A DNA stretch of 57,289 nt from UBA877 sp034436335 (GTDB lineage Bacteria > Chloroflexota > Anaerolineae > Anaerolineales > Villigracilaceae), in contig DAOTVO010000049.1 in NCBI GenBank assembly GCA_034436335.1, positions 1 through 57,289 of the forward strand, given 5' to 3'. The notes beneath the pieces were generated by a model. It did not search any database and had not been told where the DNA came from. It was given only the letters and a program-made list of their open reading frames with translations. Shown in pieces: positions 48,037 to 54,801 of the stretch. The first letter of the stretch is position 1. Each line of letters starts with the position of its first letter. The position numbers were made by a program, and so were the translations under genes.

Positions 48037-49591
48037 AAAACAACCTCATGACAGCCTTGTTGATTACATCCAGAATCCAGGCCGGGTAAAGGCCGATGAC
48101 GAGGATGAGCGCCATCAGCGGGGCCATGACGACAATTTCGCGGGAATTGATTTCGGTCAGTTTGTGCTCGCCATGCGTCCAGTGCTCGTTCAGCGGGCCA
48201 TGCAGCACCTGCTTGATGCCCTTCAGGATGTAGGCGCCGGTGAAGAGCAGGCCAATCATGGCAATTGCCGTGTACACGGTCAGCACCGGCCAGGATCCCC
48301 GCACCACCAGGAATTCGGAGACGAAGCCGTTCAGCCCCGGCAGGCCGAGCGAGGCCATGCTGGTGAAGATGAGGATGCCGCCGTAGACCGGCACCAGCGG
48401 GAAGAGGCCGCCGAAATCGTCCAGGTTGCGGGTGTGCGTCCGTTCGTAGAGCACGCCGACCAGGAAGAACATGCCCGCCGCCGAGAGGCCGTGATTGAAC
48501 ATCTGCAAGACCGCGCCGTTCAGGGCAATCGTGGCGTCGAGCGTGCCGGCGGCTTTGGCGGCCGCGGCGATGCCGAGCAGGACGAAGCCCATGTGATTGA
48601 CCGAGGAATAGGCCACCAGGCGCTTGAAGTCCTTCTGCCCGTAGGAGGCAAACGCCCCGAAGAGGATCGCCATCACCGCCAGGAAGGCCAGCGCCCCGGC
48701 GTAGCGCGCCGCTTCTGCCGGATAGAGCGGCAAAACGAGGCGCAGGAAACCGTAGGCGCCCAGTTTGAGCAGCACGCCCGCCAGGATCATCGAACCGGCG
48801 GTGGGGGCCTCGGTGTGGGCGTCGGGCAGCCAGGTGTGGAACGGCCAGACCGGGACTTTGATGGCAAAGGCCACCACAAAGGCCCAGAAAGCCACCGTCT
48901 TGACCGTGGCCACCGGCAGGCCGAGCAGCGTCCCCTCGAGGGCGGTCCACTTCTCGGTCAGGGTCGGCAGGTCATAGGTCTGGAAGAGGACGCCCAGGAG
49001 TTGAATCGCCAACAGGAGGCCGAGCGAACCGGCCATGGTGTAAATCATGAACTTGAGCGAGGCATAGTTGCGCGCCTGCACTTTGGCGCCCTTCCACAAT
49101 TCCCGCTCGCCCTTCTCGCTGCCCCATTGGTTGATGAGGAAATACATCGGGACGAGGCCGACTTCCCAGAAGACGAAGAAGATGAGCAGGTCGAGCGCCA
49201 GGAAGACGCCCAACATGCCCGTCTCCAGCAGGAGGAAGAGGAACATGTAAGCCTTGACGCGGTCGCTGACGCTGAAGGAGGCCAGCAGCGCAACCGGGGT
49301 CAGCAGGGTGGTGAGCAGCACCATGGTCAACGACAGGCCGTCCACGCCGAGATGCAAAGTGGAGTTAAGCGCCGCGTACCAGGTGTAGCGTTCCTCGAAC
49401 TGGAAACCGGCCTGCCCAGGCTGGAAGCGAATCCAGAGATAGACGCTCAAAGCCAGCGGCACCAGGCTGAGCAGGAACGCCGCCCAGCGGATGATCTGGG
49501 GCTTGTCCTTCGGCAGGAGCAAGACGATCACCGCCGCCAGGACGGGGAAGAACAGGATGAGGGTCAGGAGATGTTGATTGATGAAGTCCAT
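48035..49591 (-). CDS. nuoM2: NADH-quinone oxidoreductase subunit M, second paralogue
   Basis: 518 residues. LHLGVDGLSLTMVLLTTLLTP, FFVFWEVGLVPMYFLINQWG and WPFHTWLPDAHTEAPTAGSM are the common NuoM form. FKRLVAYSSVNHMGFVLLG follows. Length is slightly above the standard. It lies between nuoL and the other nuoM, so the operon encodes four antiporter-like subunits (L, M, M, N) instead of three. Complex I with a second NuoM has been described and proposed to pump more protons per NADH (known, from memory). GGAG precedes the ATG. Confidence 0.93.
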   Translation of the reverse strand: MDFINQHLLTLILFFPVLAAVIVLLLPKDKPQIIRWAAFLLSLVPLALSVYLWIRFQPGQAGFQFEERYTWYAALNSTLHLGVDGLSLTMVLLTTLLTPVALLASFSVSDRVKAYMFLFLLLETGMLGVFLALDLLIFFVFWEVGLVPMYFLINQWGSEKGERELWKGAKVQARNYASLKFMIYTMAGSLGLLLAIQLLGVLFQTYDLPTLTEKWTALEGTLLGLPVATVKTVAFWAFVVAFAIKVPVWPFHTWLPDAHTEAPTAGSMILAGVLLKLGAYGFLRLVLPLYPAEAARYAGALAFLAVMAILFGAFASYGQKDFKRLVAYSSVNHMGFVLLGIAAAAKAAGTLDATIALNGAVLQMFNHGLSAAGMFFLVGVLYERTHTRNLDDFGGLFPLVPVYGGILIFTSMASLGLPGLNGFVSEFLVVRGSWPVLTVYTAIAMIGLLFTGAYILKGIKQVLHGPLNEHWTHGEHKLTEINSREIVVMAPLMALILVIGLYPAWILDVINKAVMRLF

Positions 49592-49605
49592 TTTTTGCTC
49601 CTGTC

Positions 49606-51738
49606 CTACGCCAGCAAGAAGTAATACAGCACGGCGAAAATGACCAGCAGCGCCATCGAGACGACCATGTAATACTGCACGCGCCCGGCCTGGATGAAAC
49701 GCAATCCCTTGCCGGAGGCCTTGACCAGGTTGCCGGTCCCATCGCCGATGAGTTCGTTGACCACCGGCTTGTCGAAGTAGTTGCGGAAGGCGCGGCCGAG
49801 GAAGAGCGAGAAACGCGCCACCACGTGCAGGATGCCGTCAATGACCTGGCGGTCCATGAACAGGTAGGTGAATTTTTCGGCCACCCAGTAAGCCGGTTTG
49901 ACGAACAGAAAGTCGTAGGCCTCGTCGAAGTACCACTTGTTCTTCAGCAGCGGAATCTGCAATTTGTCTTCGGCGGGCGATTGGACCTTGCGATAGACCA
50001 GCCAGCCGGCCAGCAAGCCGCCCAGGGCAACGCCGAGCGAGGTCAGGAGCGGCCAGATGCTGAAGGGCGCCGCTTCCGGGACCTCGGGCAGGGTGCTGCC
50101 GACGAATTCGTGGAACCAGTTGGGGACGAGTCCGCCGAGGAGGGGGAAATGCTCCGGGATGCCGACCCAGCCATAGGTCACAGCAAAGAAGGCCAGCACG
50201 ACGAGCGGAGCGGTCATCGTGCAGGGCGTCTCCTGGGCGTGTTTGGCCTCCTCGGTGCGCGCTTCGCCCAGGAAGGTCAGCGTGATCTGGCGCATGGTGT
50301 AGAAGGCGGTCAGGAAGGCCGCCAGAGCCAGGGTGAGGAAGACCGCCCAGTGACCGTGCGCGAAAGCATCGGCGAGAATCTCATCCTTCGACCAGAAGCC
50401 GGCGGTGACGACCGGGAAGCCGGAGAGAGCCAGGCCGCCGATGAGGAAAGTCCAGAAGGTGACCGGCATTTTCTTGCGCAGACCGCCCATGTTGAACATG
50501 TCCTGCGGGTCCACGTGATGGTTGCCGGTGTGCAGGACGCCGTGCTCCATGCCGTGGATGACCGAGCCGGAGCCGAGGAACAGGAGCGCCTTGAAGAAGG
50601 CGTGGGTAATCAGGTGGAAGGCGGCGGCCACATAGGCGCCGATGCCGAGGGCGGCAATCATGTAACCGAGTTGCGAGATGGTCGAGTAGGCCAGGACGCG
50701 CTTGATGTCGTTCTGGGCGACGGCAATCGTGGCGGCGAAGAGCGCCGTGAAAGCGCCGATGAAGGCCACGATGGACATCGTCGCCGGGTCGAGGCTGAGG
50801 AGCGGGAACATGCGGATGACGGCGTAGACGCCCGCCGAGACCATCGTCGCGGCATGGATCATCGCCGAGACCGGAGTCGGGCCTTCCATGGCGTCCGGCA
50901 GCCAGACGTGCAGCGGCCACTGCGCAGACTTGCCGACTGTTCCGATGAACAGGAGCAGGCCGATCAGTCCCGCGCCCGAAAGGCCGAGGATGGGGGTCGA
51001 AATGCTCGCCAGGTGATGGAGCATCTCCTCGGTGAAGATTTCGGAGAAGGTCAGGGTGCCGGTGGCCGAGTAGAGGAAGGCAATGCCGAGCAGCATGAAC
51101 ACGTCACCGATGCGGGTGGTCATGAAGGCCTTGATGGCCGCGTTGCGGGCGGACGGCTTGCCGTACCAGAAGCCAATCAGCAGGTACGAGCACAGCCCCA
51201 TGATTTCCCAGCCAACGAAGAGGGTCAGTAGGTTGTTCGAAACGACCAGCGTGTACATGCCGAAGGCGAACAGGCCGATGAAAGCGAAGAAGCGGCTGTA
51301 CATCGGCTCGACCGAGGGGACGGTATGCTTGTGTCCGTGTGCGTCGGTCAGCGTGGCGCCGTGCGGGGGCAGGCCGGGGCGGTCGTGATCGCCGGCGGGC
51401 TGGCCGAAGTTGTGATAGCCGATGCTGTAGATGAAAATCATCAGCACCGTCCAGGCGACGAAGAAGAGGGTTGCCGCGCCGAGCGGGTCAATGCGCACGC
51501 CGATTTGGAACCAAGTCTCGCCGGTCGGCAGCCAGTTGATCGCCGATTCGAAGGCGTGTTTGCCGAACTCTTCCACCCCCAGGGCGCGGGCGAAGACGAT
51601 CATACTCCCCAGCCAGGAAAGTCCCGCCGCGCCGACAGCGATGCTGTGGCTGAGGGCCTTATTCTTGTTGGCAAAGAGGACGATCAAGAAAAATGCCAGC
51701 AGGGGCGGGAGGGGTAACAGCCAAATAATCCAAGTCAT
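49606..51738 (-). CDS. nuoL: NADH-quinone oxidoreductase subunit L, long form
   Basis: 710 residues, about 100 longer than E. coli NuoL. WEIMGLCSYLLIGFWYGKPSA holds the key Glu, HVWLPDAMEGPTPVSAMIHA and QNDIKRVLAYSTISQLGYM the pump residues, and HAFFKALLFLGSGSVIHGM the second Lys region. A His/Gly-rich hydrophilic insertion (about 108-145, with GDHDRPGLPPHG and DAHGHKHT) lies before MYSRFFAFIGLFAFGM. The C-terminal lateral-helix region is also long and includes WYFDEAYDFLFVKP. GGAGG precedes the ATG. It is the distal pump of the membrane arm. Confidence 0.95.
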   Translation of the reverse strand: MTWIIWLLPLPPLLAFFLIVLFANKNKALSHSIAVGAAGLSWLGSMIVFARALGVEEFGKHAFESAINWLPTGETWFQIGVRIDPLGAATLFFVAWTVLMIFIYSIGYHNFGQPAGDHDRPGLPPHGATLTDAHGHKHTVPSVEPMYSRFFAFIGLFAFGMYTLVVSNNLLTLFVGWEIMGLCSYLLIGFWYGKPSARNAAIKAFMTTRIGDVFMLLGIAFLYSATGTLTFSEIFTEEMLHHLASISTPILGLSGAGLIGLLLFIGTVGKSAQWPLHVWLPDAMEGPTPVSAMIHAATMVSAGVYAVIRMFPLLSLDPATMSIVAFIGAFTALFAATIAVAQNDIKRVLAYSTISQLGYMIAALGIGAYVAAAFHLITHAFFKALLFLGSGSVIHGMEHGVLHTGNHHVDPQDMFNMGGLRKKMPVTFWTFLIGGLALSGFPVVTAGFWSKDEILADAFAHGHWAVFLTLALAAFLTAFYTMRQITLTFLGEARTEEAKHAQETPCTMTAPLVVLAFFAVTYGWVGIPEHFPLLGGLVPNWFHEFVGSTLPEVPEAAPFSIWPLLTSLGVALGGLLAGWLVYRKVQSPAEDKLQIPLLKNKWYFDEAYDFLFVKPAYWVAEKFTYLFMDRQVIDGILHVVARFSLFLGRAFRNYFDKPVVNELIGDGTGNLVKASGKGLRFIQAGRVQYYMVVSMALLVIFAVLYYFLLA

Positions 51739-51791
51739 GAAGCCTCCAAAGTGTCAACGTTGTCACGTTCAAACGTTTGAGCGTTTTCACG
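51739..51791. repeat. Degenerate CACGTT repeat with a perfect 12-bp palindrome, nuoL-nuoK gap
   Basis: GTCAACGTT, GTCACGTT, CAAACGTT and TTCACGTT recur in 50 bp. TCAAACGTTTGA (51769-51780) is a perfect palindrome. It has the same character as the other gap-filling repeats. Confidence 0.6.
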
Positions 51792-52103
51792 TTACCACTT
51801 CATCAAATCAATCTCATCGGCCACCACCGTCTTGCGGCGGCGATAGACCGAGATAATCAGCGCCAGGCCGACGGCCACCTCGGCGGCGGCGACGGCAAAG
51901 ACGATGACGGCAAACGCCTGACCGGCCATCTGCGCCGGGTCGAGATAGCGCCAGAAAGCCACCAGGTTGATGTTGACGGCGTTGAGCATCAGTTCCACGC
52001 CGAGCAGGATGGCAATGGCGTTCTTGCGCGCCAGCACACCGTAGAGACCGAGGGAGAAGAGCGCCGCGGCCAGGAGGAGATACCAGGAAAGCGGGATTGT
52101 CAT
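51792..52103 (-). CDS. nuoK: NADH-quinone oxidoreductase subunit K
   Basis: 103 residues, three membrane helices, the standard length. GVLARKNAIAILLGVELMLNAVN carries the conserved Glu of helix 2, and AVAAAEVAVGLALII the second Glu, both part of the proton path. GGGGAGG precedes the ATG at 52103; an extension to 52133 contains that site and is rejected. Confidence 0.97.
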   Translation of the reverse strand: MTIPLSWYLLLAAALFSLGLYGVLARKNAIAILLGVELMLNAVNINLVAFWRYLDPAQMAGQAFAVIVFAVAAAEVAVGLALIISVYRRRKTVVADEIDLMKW

Positions 52104-52232
52104 CGTGACCTCCCCGAAAGAGAATCGAAACACGAAGGTTCACGAAGGGCTCCTACAAGCCCTTCGCGCGACTTGGTGTCCTTTGTGTTGAAGAGACTTT
52201 GTCCAATCGTCAAGAGGATCACCGCAGGCCTC
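52104..52232. repeat. nuoK-nuoJ gap: dispersed CACGAAGG repeat with hairpin
   Basis: CGAAGGGCT (52143-52151), loop CCTACA, AGCCCTTCG (52158-52166) is a perfect 9-bp hairpin. It sits within a larger imperfect inverted repeat made of AACACGAAGG and CCTTTGTGTT. Related CTTCGTGT motifs occur near 11370 and 19185. Confidence 0.5.
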
Positions 52233-52748
52233 CTACGATTTCTTGACGATGCCAGCCACATAGACCGCCCCGACGAGCGCCGCCAGAAGCAGCACCGAGG
52301 CGACTTCAAAAGGCAGGACATACGCCTCGGGCGAGACAAGCGCCAGCCCCAGCGCGCTGACCGCGTCCAGGTCGGCGGGCAGGGCGGCAGGCGTCCGCTC
52401 CGCGCCCGGCAGGGAGAGGACGAGGAAGGCCAAGCCGGTCAGGAGGAACGCGCCCAAGAGGGCAGCAATCCACCAGTTCGCGCGGGTCTGCCCGGGGCGG
52501 TCGCGCAGGTCGCGGCGGGTCAACATGTCGGCGAAGATGAACAGGATGGCAATCGCGCCGATGTAGACCACAATCTGCACGACAGCCAAAAAGTTCGCCT
52601 GCAGCAGGGCATATAAAACAGCCACACCAAAGAGGGCGACGACCAGCCACAACGCAGCGTGCAACAGTTTGCGGACGGTCACTACCATCAAGGCGGCAAT
52701 CAGGATGACCGCGCCGGTGAGAAGAAAGAGAATTTGTTCAGCAGTCAT
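52233..52748 (-). CDS. nuoJ: NADH-quinone oxidoreductase subunit J
   Basis: 171 residues, five membrane helices. LLHAALWLVVALFGVAVLYALLQA and QIVVYIGAIAILFIFADMLT (quoted by pattern) mark NuoJ; YIGAIA is the pi-bulge helix at the quinone end. A loop of about 20 Ala/Leu residues (SLPGAERTPAALPADLDA) separates the last two helices. GGAGTG precedes the ATG at wide spacing, and nuoH ends 5 bp upstream. Confidence 0.95.
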   Translation of the reverse strand: MTAEQILFLLTGAVILIAALMVVTVRKLLHAALWLVVALFGVAVLYALLQANFLAVVQIVVYIGAIAILFIFADMLTRRDLRDRPGQTRANWWIAALLGAFLLTGLAFLVLSLPGAERTPAALPADLDAVSALGLALVSPEAYVLPFEVASVLLLAALVGAVYVAGIVKKS

Positions 52749-52753
52749 AACGG

Positions 52754-53959
52754 TTAGACACTCCGTGCGGCATATTCCGCGCGACGCTGGCTGCGGCCAT
52801 AGGCGCGCAGAATCTCAATCGTCCCGGCAATGATGACCACGTTGGAAAAGAACATGCCGAGCGCATACTGCCAAGGCGGCAGGACGATCAAAATCTTATG
52901 CAGGATGGCCGTGACCACCAACAATACCAGCGAGAGCGGAACGAGGAATTTCCAGTTGAAGGCCAGCATGTGGTCAATACGGATGCGCGGCATGGAATAT
53001 TTGACCCACATGATGACCCAGTAACCGAGCATGGCCTTGATGATGAAGACGAAAGCCTGGACGAAGGGGATATTGAGCCAGGAAAAGGCGGGGAGTTTTT
53101 CGAGGCCGAAAAAGCCGGCGTAGCCGCCAAAGAACAGGATAGCCGCAAAACCGCCAAAGGTGAAGGCGTGAAGCAACTCACCGGCGTAGAACCAGCCAAA
53201 TTTCATGCCGGTATATTCGATGTGGAAACCGGCCACAATCTCGGATTCGGCTTCGTTCAAGTCGAAGGGCGAGCGGCCCAGTTCCGCAATGGCACTGATC
53301 ATGAAGATGATCAGCCCCAGCGGCGAGAGAACGGCAAACCACAGCCCACGCTGCGCCTCAGTGATGCCGATGACGCTCATCGTGCCGGCCAGGATGGTCG
53401 GGATAAGCAGCACGATGACCATCGGGATTTCGTAGGCCACCATGTTCGCCACCATACGGAAGGCGCCGAGCAGGGCATACTTGTTGTTCGAGGCCCAACC
53501 GGCAATGATGACGGCCAGCGTTCCCAGAGCGCCCATAGCCACCACGTAGAGCAGGGCCACATTCAGGTCCACGCCGTAGATGTTGGCCGCCAGCGGCAGA
53601 ACGGCCCAGAGCATGATGACCGAGGCCGCCGAAAGGACGGGGGCAATGTTGTACAAGATCTTCTCCGCGCCGGCCGGGGTGATGTCTTCTTTGATGACCA
53701 TCTTGATGATGTCGGCAAAGGGCTGAATCAGGCCAAAAGGACCAACGCGGTTCGGGCCGAGACGGTCCTGGAAGCGCGCCACCACCTTGCGCTCCACCCA
53801 AACGAGGCCGATGTCCAGCACCATGGCAAAGACCACCAGGACGGTAATCCCGATGAGATAGACCAGCACAGTCGCCAGCCCGGAGGGCAGTCCCCAGCCG
53901 GTCAGCAGGCCGGTCAGCCAATTGGCAATAAAATTGATGGGGTCTTTCCAAAACGTCAT
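52754..53959 (-). CDS. nuoH: NADH-quinone oxidoreductase subunit H
   Basis: 401 residues, eight or nine membrane helices. VWVERKVVARFQDRLGPNRVG is the quinone-site signature; GRSPFDLNEAESEIVAGFHIEY and WVKYSMPRIRIDHML are further landmarks. The start at 53959 has AGGAGC 8 nt upstream. It anchors the membrane arm to the quinone-binding hydrophilic subunits, which are not encoded here. A perfect 12-bp hairpin (53981-54008) lies in the gap to nuoA. Confidence 0.96.
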   Translation of the reverse strand: MTFWKDPINFIANWLTGLLTGWGLPSGLATVLVYLIGITVLVVFAMVLDIGLVWVERKVVARFQDRLGPNRVGPFGLIQPFADIIKMVIKEDITPAGAEKILYNIAPVLSAASVIMLWAVLPLAANIYGVDLNVALLYVVAMGALGTLAVIIAGWASNNKYALLGAFRMVANMVAYEIPMVIVLLIPTILAGTMSVIGITEAQRGLWFAVLSPLGLIIFMISAIAELGRSPFDLNEAESEIVAGFHIEYTGMKFGWFYAGELLHAFTFGGFAAILFFGGYAGFFGLEKLPAFSWLNIPFVQAFVFIIKAMLGYWVIMWVKYSMPRIRIDHMLAFNWKFLVPLSLVLLVVTAILHKILIVLPPWQYALGMFFSNVVIIAGTIEILRAYGRSQRRAEYAARSV

Positions 53960-53980
53960 AATCTGCTCCTGACACAACGA

Positions 53981-54008
53981 ACAGGCTGAAAGTGTCCTTT
54001 CAGCCTGT
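53981..54008. other. Intercistronic hairpin between nuoA and nuoH
   Basis: ACAGGCTGAAAG (53981-53992), loop TGTC, CTTTCAGCCTGT (53997-54008), a perfect 12-bp stem without a T-tract on either side. It may separate or stabilise mRNA segments rather than terminate. Confidence 0.7.
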
Positions 54009-54027
54009 ATAGTTCACCCTTGGCGGG

Positions 54028-54384
54028 TTATACCCATTCGAGCATCCCCTTGCGCCAGGCATACACCAGCCCGGCGACCAGTATTCCGATGAAAAGCACT
54101 CCTTCCAGGACCACAAAGAGCGGCAGTTGATTCAGCGCCAGCGCCCAGGGGAACAGGAAGACCGTTTCCACATCGAAGACGAGGAAGATGAGAGCAAAAA
54201 TGTAATATTGCGCTTTGAACTGCACCCAGGTCTCCCCCACCGTCTCGATACCGCACTCATAGGTGCTCTGCTTGATAGGATTCGGTTTATGCGGGGCAAT
54301 GAACTTCGCAATGAGAAGAGGAACAACAGGAACAACGATACCGATGATGAGAAACAGGCCAATGTACAGCCATTCGTTGTGCAT
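54028..54384 (-). CDS. nuoA: NADH-quinone oxidoreductase subunit A
   Basis: 118 residues, three membrane helices. KQSTYECGIETVGETWVQFK is the diagnostic NuoA loop with its conserved Cys, followed by YIFALIFLVFDVETVFLFPW. GGAG precedes the ATG. It is the first gene of the operon. The usual next genes nuoB, nuoC, nuoD and nuoI are absent; nuoH follows directly. No convincing promoter was found upstream; TTTATGGTAAAA at 54430-54440 (minus) also occurs before murE. Confidence 0.96.
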   Translation of the reverse strand: MHNEWLYIGLFLIIGIVVPVVPLLIAKFIAPHKPNPIKQSTYECGIETVGETWVQFKAQYYIFALIFLVFDVETVFLFPWALALNQLPLFVVLEGVLFIGILVAGLVYAWRKGMLEWV

Positions 54385-54696
54385 AGTTTCTCCGCTATGG
54401 GTAAATTGTCATACAAGATGACGGGCGAATTTTACCATAAAGGAAACCTTTCACGAACGTTTCGGTCTCACGGATTTGATATTATTTTCATCACAAACTC
54501 GTTCGCTGTATGGACCCGAAGCCTGCCGCGCCCGAATCTACCTCTTTCCCGCTGCGGGCGCTGTGACCAAAGTCGCTTTGCGCTGGATTCGCTATGCCGG
54601 AAAGGAGAAATCATTGTAGAATAGCGGGGATGGTGGATGGTTAATGGTTTTGGTGAATGGGCAAGGCAAGGAGTCTGATTTTCAGGAAGGGCAGCC
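54385..54696. other. Intergenic region between nuoA and the DUF4062 remnant
   Basis: No supported gene. It ends with a degenerate repeat of GATGGTG, GATGGTT, AATGGTT and TTGGTGA (54627-54660). TAGAAT at 54617-54622 could be a -10 for the plus-strand genes; no matching -35 is seen. Confidence 0.5.
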
Positions 54697-54801
54697 GTGA
54701 AAATATTTCTCTCCTCCACATCCAATGACCTGATTCAACACCGCCAAGCCGCGCCGACTCCCCTCTCCTTTAGGAGAGGCGCTGGGGGTGAGGTCCTATG
54801 A
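54697..54801 (+). pseudogene. Truncated DUF4062-domain remnant
   Basis: GTG 54697, with AGGAAGG upstream, opens a 34-codon frame that starts MKIFLSSTSNDLIQHRQAA. This is the first strand and helix of DUF4062, a domain that usually begins K-[VI]-F-[IL]-S-S-T-x-x-D-L and is often joined to NB-ARC or other STAND modules. The similarity ends exactly where the REP-like repeat (from about 54757) begins. The remaining codons are repeat sequence, and the stop overlaps the ATG of the next gene (ATGA). I read it as the left end of a gene cut by repeat insertion or recombination. It may still be translated and couple translation of the STAND gene. Confidence 0.6.
54757..54795. repeat. REP-like repeat (copy A) before the STAND gene
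   Basis: CCTCTCC (54762-54768), loop TTTA, GGAGAGG (54773-54779), then CGCTGGGGGTGAGG. The same order of stem and GGGGTGAGG tail is seen at 55150-55184. Confidence 0.75.

Noticed and set aside
54468..54725. 85-codon minus-strand frame before nuoA
   Set aside because: No ribosome site and no recognisable protein pattern; it overlaps the DUF4062 remnant on the other strand.
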